Below are positions 8,106 to 15,886 of a stretch of DNA of 64,000 nucleotides, in pieces. The stretch's first letter is position 1. Each line of letters opens with the position of its first letter. Position numbers and translations under genes: made by a program. Where the stretch lies: positions 1,860,001 through 1,924,000 of the forward strand of contig NZ_CP074406.1 in NCBI RefSeq assembly GCF_018388425.1, written 5' to 3'. This DNA is from Nocardioides faecalis. Lineage in GTDB: Bacteria; Actinomycetota; Actinomycetes; Propionibacteriales; Nocardioidaceae. The notes beneath the pieces are model-generated. The model worked only from the letters and a program-made list of their open reading frames with translations, searched no databases and was not told where the DNA came from.

Positions 8106-8119
8106 TAGAACAAGTTCTA
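8106..8119. promoter_or_regulatory. KstR-like operator before the FadD8-type ligase
   Basis: TAGAACAAGTTCTA fits TnnAACnnGTTnnA fully, with perfectly inverted arms TAGAAC/GTTCTA. The final TA is also the start of TACCCT (8118-8123), a candidate -10 hexamer 6 bases before the GTG at 8130. Bound repressor would therefore cover the promoter. Confidence 0.85.
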
Positions 8120-8129
8120 CCCTCGCGGT

Positions 8130-9728
8130 GTGACCGACCTGCTCCGTACGCCCAGCCACAACGGCAACCTGATGGTCGCCGCCCTCAAGCGCCACGCGCA
8201 CCGCCCGATCGTGCACCTCGGCGACGTGACCCTCACCGGCAAGGAGACGGCGGAGCGCATCTCGCAGTACGTCCAGGCCTTTGAGTCGCTCGGCGCGGGC
8301 CGCGGCACGGCGGGGGCGCTGCTGGCGCTGAACCGCCCCGAGGTGCTGTTCATCCTGGGCGCCGGCCAGACCCAGGGGTTCCAGCGGACCTCGCTGCACC
8401 CGCTCGGCTCCGCCGACGACCACGCGTACGTGATCAACGACGCCGGCATCACCACGCTGGTGATCGACCCCTACTTCGCCGCCCGCGCGGTGGAGCTGCT
8501 GGGCAAGTGCCCCGGCCTCAAGCAGGTGCTCACCATCGGCCCCGTCCCGCCCGAGCTCGCCGACGTGGGCACCGACCTCACCGAGGTCGCCGCCTCGTTC
8601 GCGCCGCAGCCGCTGAGCGCCGCGCTGCTCGAACCCGACCACATCACCTCGATCACCTACACCGGCGGCACCACCGGCAAGCCCAAGGGCGTCATCGGCA
8701 CGGCCCGGGCCTTCGCCACCATGGCGCAGATCCAGATGGCCGAGTGGGAGTGGCCCGCCGAGCCGCGGTTCCTGATGTGCACGCCGCTCTCGCACGCCGG
8801 CGCCGCGTTCTTCGTGCCCGTCGTGCTGCGCGGTGGCACCCTGTTCGTCTCGGCCCGCTTCGACCCTGCCGACGTGCTGCGCACCATCGAGGAGCAGCGG
8901 ATCAACTCGCTGATGCTGGTGCCGACCATGCTCTACGCGCTGCTGGACCACCCCGACTCCCGCACCCGCGACCTGTCCAGCCTGGAGACCGTCTACTACG
9001 GCGCGTCCGCGATCAACCCGGTGCGCCTGAAGGAGGCGATCGAGCGCTTCGGGCCGATCTTCGCGCAGTACTACGGCCAGTCCGAGGCGCCCATGGTGAT
9101 CACCTACTTCCCCAAGGGCGAGCACGTCGACGCCGACGGCCGGCCGCTCGAGCACCGACTCACATCCTGCGGTCGCCCCTCGGCGTACCTGCGCGCCGCG
9201 CTGCTCGACGAGGACGGCAACCCGGTCCCCCAAGGCGAGCCGGGGGAGATCTGCGTGGCGGGCCCGCTGCTGTCCGCCGGCTACTGGGAGCTGCCCGAGG
9301 CCACCGCGGAGACCTTCCGCGACGGCTGGATGCACACCGGCGACGTGGCCCGCGAGGACGAGCACGGCTTCTGGTACATCGTCGACCGCACCAAGGACAT
9401 GATCGTCACCGGCGGCTTCAACGTCTTCCCGCGCGAGGTCGAGGACGTCATCGCCGAGCACCCGGCGGTGGCCCAGGTGGGCGTCATCGGCACCCCGCAC
9501 GAGAAGTTCGGCGAGGCGGTCACCGCCGTCGTCGTGCTGCGCGAGGGCCGCGAGCTCACCGACGAGGTCGTCGAGGAGATCAAGGCCGCCGTGAAGGAGC
9601 GCAAGGGCTCGGTGCACACCCCCAAGGACGTGATCGCCGCCGACACGCTGCCGCTGACCGCGCTGGGCAAGCCCGACAAGAAGGCGCTGCGCGCGCAGTT
9701 CTGGTCCGGCGAGCGCTCGGTCGGCTGA
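8130..9728 (+). CDS. fadD8: Acyl-CoA synthetase, FadD8-like, 532 aa
   Basis: An adenylate-forming acid-CoA ligase. P-loop TYTGGTTGKPKG lies near residues 176-187, YYGQSEAPM near residue 313, GDVAREDEHGFWYIVDR near 408-425 and the lysine-bearing TALGKPDKKALR at the C-terminus. The opening (LLRTPSHNGNLMVAALKRHA) and whole-length pattern resemble mycobacterial FadD8 as I remember it. A KstR-like box ends 10 bases before the GTG start, so it is predicted to be derepressed with the other sterol genes; its substrate may be a sterol side-chain acid or a released fatty acid. No Shine-Dalgarno sequence is visible, consistent with a leaderless message. Confidence 0.85.
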   Translation: MTDLLRTPSHNGNLMVAALKRHAHRPIVHLGDVTLTGKETAERISQYVQAFESLGAGRGTAGALLALNRPEVLFILGAGQTQGFQRTSLHPLGSADDHAYVINDAGITTLVIDPYFAARAVELLGKCPGLKQVLTIGPVPPELADVGTDLTEVAASFAPQPLSAALLEPDHITSITYTGGTTGKPKGVIGTARAFATMAQIQMAEWEWPAEPRFLMCTPLSHAGAAFFVPVVLRGGTLFVSARFDPADVLRTIEEQRINSLMLVPTMLYALLDHPDSRTRDLSSLETVYYGASAINPVRLKEAIERFGPIFAQYYGQSEAPMVITYFPKGEHVDADGRPLEHRLTSCGRPSAYLRAALLDEDGNPVPQGEPGEICVAGPLLSAGYWELPEATAETFRDGWMHTGDVAREDEHGFWYIVDRTKDMIVTGGFNVFPREVEDVIAEHPAVAQVGVIGTPHEKFGEAVTAVVVLREGRELTDEVVEEIKAAVKERKGSVHTPKDVIAADTLPLTALGKPDKKALRAQFWSGERSVG

Positions 9729-9799
9729 CGTCGCCTGCAGCCGGGCGACCGCGCGTCCTGACCGGGAGGCGTTGGCGCGGGCCGACTAAGGTCGGGACC

Positions 9800-10381
9800 G
9801 TGGAGGAGACGAACGCGGCACCGGTCGAGCAGGTGGTCCTGCTCGACGACGAGGGACGAGCGATCGGGACCGCCGACAAGGCCGCCGTGCACCACCGCGA
9901 CACCCCGCTGCACCTCGCGTTCTCCTGCTACGTCTTCGACCGCGCCGGCCGGCTGCTGCTCACCCGCCGCGCCCACGACAAGCGGACCTGGCCCGGGGTG
10001 TGGACCAACAGCTGCTGCGGACACCCGGCTCCCGGCGAGTCGCCGCTGGAGGCGGTGGTCCGCCGCACCCGCCAGGAGCTCGGCATCGAGCTGGAGCGCC
10101 TCAGCGTGGTGCTGCCGGACTTCCGCTACCGCGCGGTGATGGAGGACGGCACGGTCGAGCACGAGGTCTGCCCGGTGCACGTCGCGGTCCTCGCGGACCC
10201 CGCCACGCTCGCACCCGACCCGGCCGAGGTCGCCGAGCACGCGTGGGTGGACTGGCCGTCGTTCCGCGCCGACGTGCTCGCCGGGAGCCGGGACGTGAGC
10301 CCCTGGTGCCGGCTCCAGGTCGAGGCGCTGCCCGCGGACCCGCGCCCGGACGCCGTCGTCCCCGCTGCGGCGCCCCGGTGA
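9800..10381 (+). CDS. idi: Isopentenyl-diphosphate delta-isomerase, type I, 193 aa
   Basis: Idi interconverts IPP and DMAPP, the C5 units for isoprenoids. The Nudix-like fold is clear: HLAFSCYVFDRAGRLLLTRRA, the catalytic-Cys segment TNSCCGHPAPGES, and the glutamates around VEHEVCPVHV and EVAEHAWVDW. The GTG at 9800 is chosen because TAAGGT stands 7 bases upstream, and no ribosome-binding site is seen. Its stop overlaps the GTG of the next gene by four bases. The gene converges on a C50-carotenoid gene set and would supply DMAPP for lycopene and its elongation, which is inference from position. Confidence 0.93.
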   Translation: MEETNAAPVEQVVLLDDEGRAIGTADKAAVHHRDTPLHLAFSCYVFDRAGRLLLTRRAHDKRTWPGVWTNSCCGHPAPGESPLEAVVRRTRQELGIELERLSVVLPDFRYRAVMEDGTVEHEVCPVHVAVLADPATLAPDPAEVAEHAWVDWPSFRADVLAGSRDVSPWCRLQVEALPADPRPDAVVPAAAPR

Positions 10382-11706
10382 GGTCGGCCGACCTGGTCCG
10401 GGTCGGCGCGGCGCTGAGCGTCGCGATCGCGTCGTACGCCCATGGCGCGCTGGGCTTCGCGCTCTTCTTCCTCGTCCTCGGCGGCTGCGTGCTCTCGCGG
10501 GTCCTCGGCGTCGGCCGCTGGGTCGACCTGGCGACCTGCAGCGTGCTGCTCGCCGCCGCCTGGGCCGCCCAGCTGGACTGGTACGTCGCCGTGCCGTGGC
10601 TCGACCTGGTCGCCCACGGGCTCGCCACCCCCCTGGTCGCCGTCCTCGCCGCACAGCTGCTGGGCCGCTCCGGATCCCTGCCCGACCCGGCCCGGTCCGG
10701 CGCCGGCTGGCCGCTGGCGCTCGTGGTGACCGGGCTCGGCGCGCTGGGAGCGGTGCTGTGGGAGGCCGGCGAGTGGTTCGGGCACGCGGTGGTCGACGAG
10801 CGGATCCAGGTCGGCTACGACGACACGATGTCCGACCTGCTCCTCGGCGTGCTCGGCTCCCTCGTCGCCGGCATGCTGCTCGCCCGCCAGGCTGTGCGGG
10901 CCGCGCACACCGTCGGCGCGCACGCGGTCAGTGGGCAAGGGGCACCGTCGGTCTCGGTGGTGATCCCGGTCCGTGACGACGCCGCCGCCCTGGATGTGTG
11001 CCTGCAGCGGCTCTCGCAGCAGAGCCTGGCTCCCACCGAGGTCGTGGTCGTCGACAACGCCAGCAGCGACGACTCCGCCGGTGTGGCGCGCCGCCACGGG
11101 GCACGGGTGGTCACCGAGCCGGTGGTCGGCATCGGTGCGGCCGCCGCGGCCGGGTACGACGCAGCCACCGGCGACATCATCCTGCGCTGCGACGCCGACA
11201 CCCTGCCCGGTCCGCGCTGGGTGGAGCTGCTGGTGCGCGAGCTCGACGACGCCGACCTGGACGTGGTCACCGGCCTGGGCTACTTCCACGACGTGCCGCG
11301 CGGACTGCGGGCACCGCTCGCGGTCGGCTACCTGGGCGCCTACTACGTGCTGACCCACCTCGCGCTCGGCCACACCGCGATCTGGGGCTCCAACATGGCG
11401 CTGCGCCGCCGCAGCTGGCTCGCCGTCCGCGACCAGGTGCACCGCGAGGACCCCGAGGTCCACGACGACATGGACCTGGCGTTCGCGCTCGGTCCGCGCA
11501 GCCGGATCCGGCTGGTCGGGGTCTGGGTCGGCGTGTCCGCCCGCGCGCTGCACGGCCGTGCCCAGCGCAAGCGCCGGCTCGACCGGGCGCGGCGCACCCT
11601 GACGCTGAACTGGCAGGTCAGCCCGCCGTGGCTGCGCTGGCGCGACCACTACCGGTCGAGGACGATCCAGATCAGCAGCTGGGTGAGCAGGAAGCCCGTC
11701 AGGTAG
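10378..11706 (+). CDS. Fusion: DUF2238-like membrane domain plus family 2 glycosyltransferase, 442 aa
   Basis: Residues 1-175 form about five membrane helices with the features of DUF2238/YjdF proteins (LDLVAHGLATP, LWEAGEWFGHA, YDDTMSDLLLGVLGS). Residues 195-440 form a GT2 glycosyltransferase: SVVIPVRDD and VVVDNASSDDS at the nucleotide-binding end, RCDADTLPGP as the DxD metal motif, and VHDDMDLAF as the probable catalytic acid region. The GTG start overlaps the idi stop (GTGA). The two carotenoid strands converge here, so it is a candidate for glycosylating the carotenoid end group, with the membrane part holding the lipid acceptor. That role is inferred. The 3' end overlaps the 3' end of the opposing crtEb gene by 58 bases. 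Confidence 0.8.
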   Translation: MRSADLVRVGAALSVAIASYAHGALGFALFFLVLGGCVLSRVLGVGRWVDLATCSVLLAAAWAAQLDWYVAVPWLDLVAHGLATPLVAVLAAQLLGRSGSLPDPARSGAGWPLALVVTGLGALGAVLWEAGEWFGHAVVDERIQVGYDDTMSDLLLGVLGSLVAGMLLARQAVRAAHTVGAHAVSGQGAPSVSVVIPVRDDAAALDVCLQRLSQQSLAPTEVVVVDNASSDDSAGVARRHGARVVTEPVVGIGAAAAAGYDAATGDIILRCDADTLPGPRWVELLVRELDDADLDVVTGLGYFHDVPRGLRAPLAVGYLGAYYVLTHLALGHTAIWGSNMALRRRSWLAVRDQVHREDPEVHDDMDLAFALGPRSRIRLVGVWVGVSARALHGRAQRKRRLDRARRTLTLNWQVSPPWLRWRDHYRSRTIQISSWVSRKPVR

Positions 11707-12542
11707 TTCAACCACAAGAACCGCTGCCAGCCCGCGTGGGCGCGCTCGCAGTCCGCGTCGCTCACCGACAGGTACGGCGCCACGTTGACCAGGTACGGCA
11801 CCACCAGCAGCGCCGAGAGCCGCGCGGGACCGTCCAGGAGCAGCAGCAGCGCCCCGGCGACGAGGTAGCAGCCGAACGCGATCCGGGTGGTGCCGGCCGC
11901 ACCGAGCACGGTGGCCACCGAACCGAGGCCCGCCTCCCGGTCCGCGCGCACGTCCTGCACGGCGCCGAAGGCGTGCGAGGCGACGCCCCACAGGAAGAAC
12001 CCGGCCAGCGCCGCCAGCGCCGTGCGGTCGACCTCCGCCCCGGTCAGCACCAGGCCGAACACCGCCGGGCTGACGAAGTGGGTGCTCGAGGTCAACGAGT
12101 CCAGGACGGGACGCTCCTTGAACCGCAGCACCGGGGCGGAGTAGGCCACCACCGCAGCGATGCTGATCGCCAGCACGAGCGTCGACGCCGTGTCGCCGAG
12201 CAGCACCAGCGCCACCACGAACGGCACCGTCAGCACCCCGGAGAGCCACAGCACGAGCCGGTGGAAGGACCGGTCCAGCACGACACCCTCGACACCGCCC
12301 TTGCGCGGGTTGCGCAGGTCCGACTCGTAGTCGAAGACGTCGTTCACGCCGTACATCAGCAGGTTGTAGGGCACGAGGAAGAACAGCGTGCCCAGCACGA
12401 ACCGCAGGTCCACGCCACCACCGGCGAGCAGGTAGGCCGCGCCGAACGGGTAGGCGGTGTTGACCCAGCTCAACGGCCGGGTGGTCCCGATCAGCTGGCT
12501 GAGCAGCCGGGGTCGGTCCGTCGTGGTCGCCACGGCGCTCAT
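11649..12542 (-). CDS. crtEb: Lycopene elongase, UbiA-family prenyltransferase (CrtEb type), 297 aa
   Basis: A multi-helix UbiA prenyltransferase. The first aspartate-rich motif reads NDVFDYESD (near residue 65) and the second DVRADREAGLGS (near residue 190). In the Corynebacterium and Micrococcus pathways CrtEb adds C5 units to both ends of lycopene to give C50 flavuxanthin-like products, and the adjacent CrtYe/CrtYf pair supports that role rather than chlorophyll or quinone synthesis. The ATG at 12542 overlaps the crtYf stop by four bases (ATGA). It is the last gene of the minus-strand crt operon and its end overlaps the opposing glycosyltransferase gene. Confidence 0.88.
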   Translation of the reverse strand: MSAVATTTDRPRLLSQLIGTTRPLSWVNTAYPFGAAYLLAGGGVDLRFVLGTLFFLVPYNLLMYGVNDVFDYESDLRNPRKGGVEGVVLDRSFHRLVLWLSGVLTVPFVVALVLLGDTASTLVLAISIAAVVAYSAPVLRFKERPVLDSLTSSTHFVSPAVFGLVLTGAEVDRTALAALAGFFLWGVASHAFGAVQDVRADREAGLGSVATVLGAAGTTRIAFGCYLVAGALLLLLDGPARLSALLVVPYLVNVAPYLSVSDADCERAHAGWQRFLWLNYLTGFLLTQLLIWIVLDR

Positions 12543-12892
12543 CCTTGCGCACCCGTGGGCCGCGACGTGCGCGACGCGACGGGGCGGTCCTCGCGGCCGC
12601 CGGTGAGCAGCAGCTGCACGGCGGGCAGGCCGAGACCTGCCGCCAGCGGCCAGGCGAGGTCCTCGATCGGGGCCAGCCCGACGTGCAGGCCGAGCAGGTG
12701 CTCCTCCGAGTAGCGGAACAGGTCGGCGGCGATCATCACGTTGTCGAACACGACCGTCAGCACCAGCAGGGAGAGCATGGTCAGGCCCGTGGCCCGCCAC
12801 CACCGCACACCGGGACGGTGCCGCAGCGCGGCGACGGCGAGGACCGTCGCGGCGAGGGCCAGGAACGGCAGGGCGAGCAGCGGATAGGTCAT
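12539..12892 (-). CDS. crtYf: Heterodimeric carotenoid epsilon-cyclase subunit (CrtYf type), 117 aa
   Basis: A small protein with three membrane helices of the lycopene-cyclase domain family, opening MTYPLLALPFLAL and containing FDNVMIAADLFRYS and the acidic PIEDLAWPL motif. C50 cyclases of actinobacteria consist of two such small subunits, and only together do they cyclise the elongated lycopene ends. The ATG at 12892 overlaps the crtYe stop by four bases, and its own stop overlaps crtEb, so translation of all three is probably coupled. Assignment of f versus e rests on order (crtYe then crtYf then crtEb). Confidence 0.85.
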   Translation of the reverse strand: MTYPLLALPFLALAATVLAVAALRHRPGVRWWRATGLTMLSLLVLTVVFDNVMIAADLFRYSEEHLLGLHVGLAPIEDLAWPLAAGLGLPAVQLLLTGGREDRPVASRTSRPTGAQG

Positions 12893-13224
12893 CCGTCGGA
12901 CTCCTTGCGGGCCACCGCACCCAGCAGCCGCAGCCACCCGCCGTGCAGCACCAGGGTCAGGTAGCAGAGGAAGAGGATGAAGAAGATCTCCTCGATCGGC
13001 AGCTCGGGCAGCACCTCGAGGCCCGTCATGCCGGGGGAGTCACCGCGCTCGTAGATGCCGAGCGCGATCGCCACCAGGTCCCAGCACAGGAAGAAGCCGA
13101 GCCCGGCCAGCATCACCTTCGCCACCAGCACGCCGTCGGCGAACGCCGCCAGCCGCCAGCGCCGGTCCAGCAGGCCGACGCCGAGCGTCGAGCCGAGGAT
13201 CGAGAGCAGGTAGAGCCAGCTCAC
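12889..13224 (-). CDS. crtYe: Heterodimeric carotenoid epsilon-cyclase subunit (CrtYe type), 111 aa
   Basis: The first of the paired cyclase subunits, with three hydrophobic helices (SWLYLLSILGS, MLAGLGFFLCWDLVAIALG, EIFFILFLCYLTLVLHGG) and the conserved PELPIEEIFF motif of the lycopene cyclase domain. Acts in the membrane with CrtYf on C50 acyclic carotenoids. Starts at a GTG that forms GTGA with the crtI stop and ends in ATGA with crtYf. Which ring type forms (epsilon as in decaprenoxanthin, gamma as in sarcinaxanthin, or beta) cannot be read from the sequence. Confidence 0.85.
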   Translation of the reverse strand: MSWLYLLSILGSTLGVGLLDRRWRLAAFADGVLVAKVMLAGLGFFLCWDLVAIALGIYERGDSPGMTGLEVLPELPIEEIFFILFLCYLTLVLHGGWLRLLGAVARKESDG

Positions 13225-14813
13225 CGCGGCGCCTCCGGCGAGGGTCCGGACGACCGGTCCCCACGCAGACGCTTGAGCACGAGCTCGGCGCTGATCAGGC
13301 ACATCGGCAGGCCGATCCCGGGCACGGTGCTGGAGCCGGCGTAGTGCAGGCCGGCCACCTTGCGCGAGACGTTGCCGGCCCGGAAGAACGCGCTCTGGCG
13401 CAGCACGTGGCCGGGGCCGAGCACGCCGCCGGACCAGGCGTTGAGGTCGGTCGCGAAGTCGCCCGGGCCCACCGTGCGTCGTACGACGACCCGCCCAGCG
13501 AGGTCCGGCACGCCCGCCCAGGCCGCGACCTGGGCGATGGCGGCGTCGGCGACCTTCTCCACCACCGGGTCCCCGGCGCCGTCCTCGCCGCCGCGGCCCA
13601 GGCCGGGGTCGGCCGGAATCGGGACCAGGATGAAGATGTTCTCGTGGCCCGCCGGTGCCACCGAGGGGTCGGTGGCCGAGGGCCGGCACACGTACGACGA
13701 CGCCGGGTCGGGCACCTGGCTGGGGGAGTCGAAGATCGCGCCGAAGTTGCGGTCCCAGTCCTCGGTGAAGAACAGCGAGTGGTGCGGCAGCTGCGGCAGC
13801 TCGCCGCGCACGCCGAGGTAGACCAGCACCGCGCCCGGGCCGGGGTCGCGCGAGCGCCACCACGACTCGGGGAAGGTCTGCAGCTCGCGCGGCAGCATCG
13901 TGGTCTCCACGTGGTGCAGGTCCGCGGCGGCGACCACGAGGTCGGCCTCGACGGTCTCCTGGGTGCCGTCGGCACGGGTGAGCGCCACCCCACGCGCCTG
14001 GGCGCGGCGTCGGCCCCGGCCACCGGGCGTGGTGAGGATGCGGGTCACGTCCGCCTCGGTGCGGACCTCGACGCCGGCCTTTCTCGCCAGCCGGTGCAGC
14101 GCCTCGACGAAGGTGGTGAACCCGCCCTGGGGGTAGCGCACGCCGTCGACCAGGTCGAGCCAGCTCATCAGGTGGTAGAGGCTCGGGGCGCGCCGTGGCG
14201 CGGTGCCGAGGAACACCGCGGGGTAGCCGAGCACCTGCTGCAGCCGCGGGTCGGTGACGTGCGCGGCGATGTGGTCGTGCAGGGAGCGGAACAGCAGCCG
14301 CATCAGCTCGGGCGTACGGCGCAGCACTTCGCCGCCGAGCAGGGCTCGCGGCGTCTCGAAGTTGCTGTACAGGAACCGCGACACCGAGAGCTCGTAGGTG
14401 CGTCGCCCGGAGTCCAGGTAGCGGCGCAGTGCCGCCCCGGCTCCCGGCTCGACCGACTCGAACAGCGCCACCGTCTGCTCGGCGTCGCCGGGGACGGTCA
14501 GCGGCTCGGGGTGTGACTCGTAGAAGACCCGGTAGGCCGGGTCGAGGCGGACCAGGTCGAGCTGCTCGGCGCTGGAGGTGCCGAGCATCGCGAAGAAGTG
14601 GTCGAAGACCTCCGGCATCAGGTACCACGAGGGGCCGGTGTCGAAGCGGAACCCGTCGCGGCTCCACAGCCCGGCGCGGCCGCCGACGTCCGCGTGCTTC
14701 TCCAGCAGGGTCACCTGCCAGCCGTCGTGGCCGAGCAGCGCGGCGGTCGCCAGGCCGGCGACGCCGCCGCCGACGACCACCACCCGGCGCCCACCGGACG
14801 TCGCAGCGCTCAC
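13221..14813 (-). CDS. crtI: Phytoene desaturase (CrtI), 530 aa
   Basis: An FAD-dependent desaturase that turns phytoene into lycopene in four steps. The N-terminal dinucleotide-binding motif VVVGGGVAGLATAALLG is at residues 11-27, followed by ADVGGRAGLW and RFDTGPSWYLMPEVF. The C-terminal FAD motif SSTVPGIGLPM is near residue 500. GTG start at 14813 overlaps the crtB stop (GTGA); the stop overlaps crtYe the same way. The length is close to the usual 490-550 residues. No inactivating change is seen. Confidence 0.93.
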   Translation of the reverse strand: MSAATSGGRRVVVVGGGVAGLATAALLGHDGWQVTLLEKHADVGGRAGLWSRDGFRFDTGPSWYLMPEVFDHFFAMLGTSSAEQLDLVRLDPAYRVFYESHPEPLTVPGDAEQTVALFESVEPGAGAALRRYLDSGRRTYELSVSRFLYSNFETPRALLGGEVLRRTPELMRLLFRSLHDHIAAHVTDPRLQQVLGYPAVFLGTAPRRAPSLYHLMSWLDLVDGVRYPQGGFTTFVEALHRLARKAGVEVRTEADVTRILTTPGGRGRRRAQARGVALTRADGTQETVEADLVVAAADLHHVETTMLPRELQTFPESWWRSRDPGPGAVLVYLGVRGELPQLPHHSLFFTEDWDRNFGAIFDSPSQVPDPASSYVCRPSATDPSVAPAGHENIFILVPIPADPGLGRGGEDGAGDPVVEKVADAAIAQVAAWAGVPDLAGRVVVRRTVGPGDFATDLNAWSGGVLGPGHVLRQSAFFRAGNVSRKVAGLHYAGSSTVPGIGLPMCLISAELVLKRLRGDRSSGPSPEAPR

Positions 14814-15691
14814 CGCGCGGCCCGCTCTGCAGCCAGGCAGCGGGCGACGATCCGGGCCTTCGCGGGCCCCGGCACCCGGACCCGGCGACGGCGCAGCTCG
14901 GCGGCCGGCGTCTCGCCGATGCGGCGGACCAGGTCGCCGTACAGCGTGTGGGCGACCCGCACCGCACGCCGGGAGCCCGGAGGCAGGCCGGCGACGGCGA
15001 GAGCCGCGACCCGCAGGTCCTCGGTGACGTCGGCGAGCAGCCGGTCCCGGGTGGCGTCGTCGAGACGGGCGAGGTCGACGCCGGGGAAGTAGCTGCGTCC
15101 GAGCAGGTCGTGGTCGTCGCCCAGGTCGCGCAGGAAGTTGACCTTCTGGAACGCCGCCCCCAACCGGGCCGCCCCCGGCGCCAGCTCGGTGTAGCGCTCC
15201 TCGGTGCCGGGCTCGTCGGCCAGGAACGCCCGCAGGCACATCAGCCCGACGACCTCCGCGGAGCCGTGCACGTAGGCCGCGAAGCTCTCCTCGTCGTGCT
15301 CGGTGCGCTCGAGGTCCATCCGCATCGAGGTGAAGAACGGCGTGAGCAGGTCGGCGCCGACGCCGCACTCACGGGCGGCCAGGACGAAGGCGTGCACGAC
15401 CAGGTTCGCGCTGTGCCCGCGGCGCAGCGCCGCGGTGACCTCGTCCTCGAGCGCGTCGAGGACCGCCCGGCGCGCGTCGGTGCCTGCGCCGGCCCGGGGC
15501 GCGTCCACGATCTCGTCGGCGACCCGGACCAGCGCGTAGAACGCCTGGATCCGCCCCCGCACGGGCTCCGGGAGCAGCCGGGAGGCGAGCCCGAAGGACG
15601 TGGAGTAGCGGCGCAGCACCAGCGCGGCGCTCTCCGCGGCCAGGGCGTCGTACGCCGCGGCCCCGGCCAGCGGCGCGGCGCCGCCGCGCAT
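14810..15691 (-). CDS. crtB: Phytoene synthase (CrtB), about 293 aa
   Basis: A squalene/phytoene synthase that condenses two GGPP molecules head to head. Both aspartate-rich motifs are visible: DEIVDAPRAG near residue 60 and RDLGDDHDLLGR near 190, with the signature QKVNFLRDL before the second. The start is uncertain. ATG 15691 (MRGGAAPLAGAAAYDAL) is chosen; GTG 15703 is the main alternative, and the frame stays open to 15847. It is the first gene of the crt operon. A TAACGT hexamer (15792-15797 on the minus strand) could be the -10 element, and a perfect inverted repeat lies farther upstream at 15831-15855. No GGPP synthase gene accompanies it in the window. Confidence 0.9.
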   Translation of the reverse strand: MRGGAAPLAGAAAYDALAAESAALVLRRYSTSFGLASRLLPEPVRGRIQAFYALVRVADEIVDAPRAGAGTDARRAVLDALEDEVTAALRRGHSANLVVHAFVLAARECGVGADLLTPFFTSMRMDLERTEHDEESFAAYVHGSAEVVGLMCLRAFLADEPGTEERYTELAPGAARLGAAFQKVNFLRDLGDDHDLLGRSYFPGVDLARLDDATRDRLLADVTEDLRVAALAVAGLPPGSRRAVRVAHTLYGDLVRRIGETPAAELRRRRVRVPGPAKARIVARCLAAERAAR

Positions 15692-15830
15692 CAGCAGGCT
15701 CACCGGACGGCGGCCCGGGAAGGGACGGCTCGCAGCACGAGCAGGGGGTGGACCAGGGACACGCTTGACTCCTGCCGACGACGAAGCCCGGACGTTACCG
15801 CTCCAGGCAGTGAGCATTCGTCGCCGTGCG

Positions 15831-15855
15831 CGGAGCGGATTGGTCATCCGCTCCG
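15831..15855. promoter_or_regulatory. 25-bp perfect inverted repeat between echA19 and crtB
   Basis: Arms CGGAGCGGAT and ATCCGCTCCG are exact complements around TGGTC. It lies 31 bases after the echA19 stop and about 140 bases before the crtB start, on the same transcribed strand. It could be a terminator for echA19, although no T-run follows, or an operator for a carotenoid regulator placed just upstream of a TAACGT -10 candidate. Confidence 0.5.
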
Positions 15856-15886
15856 AATCTCACATGGTGGGCAGGGCCCGCGTGGA

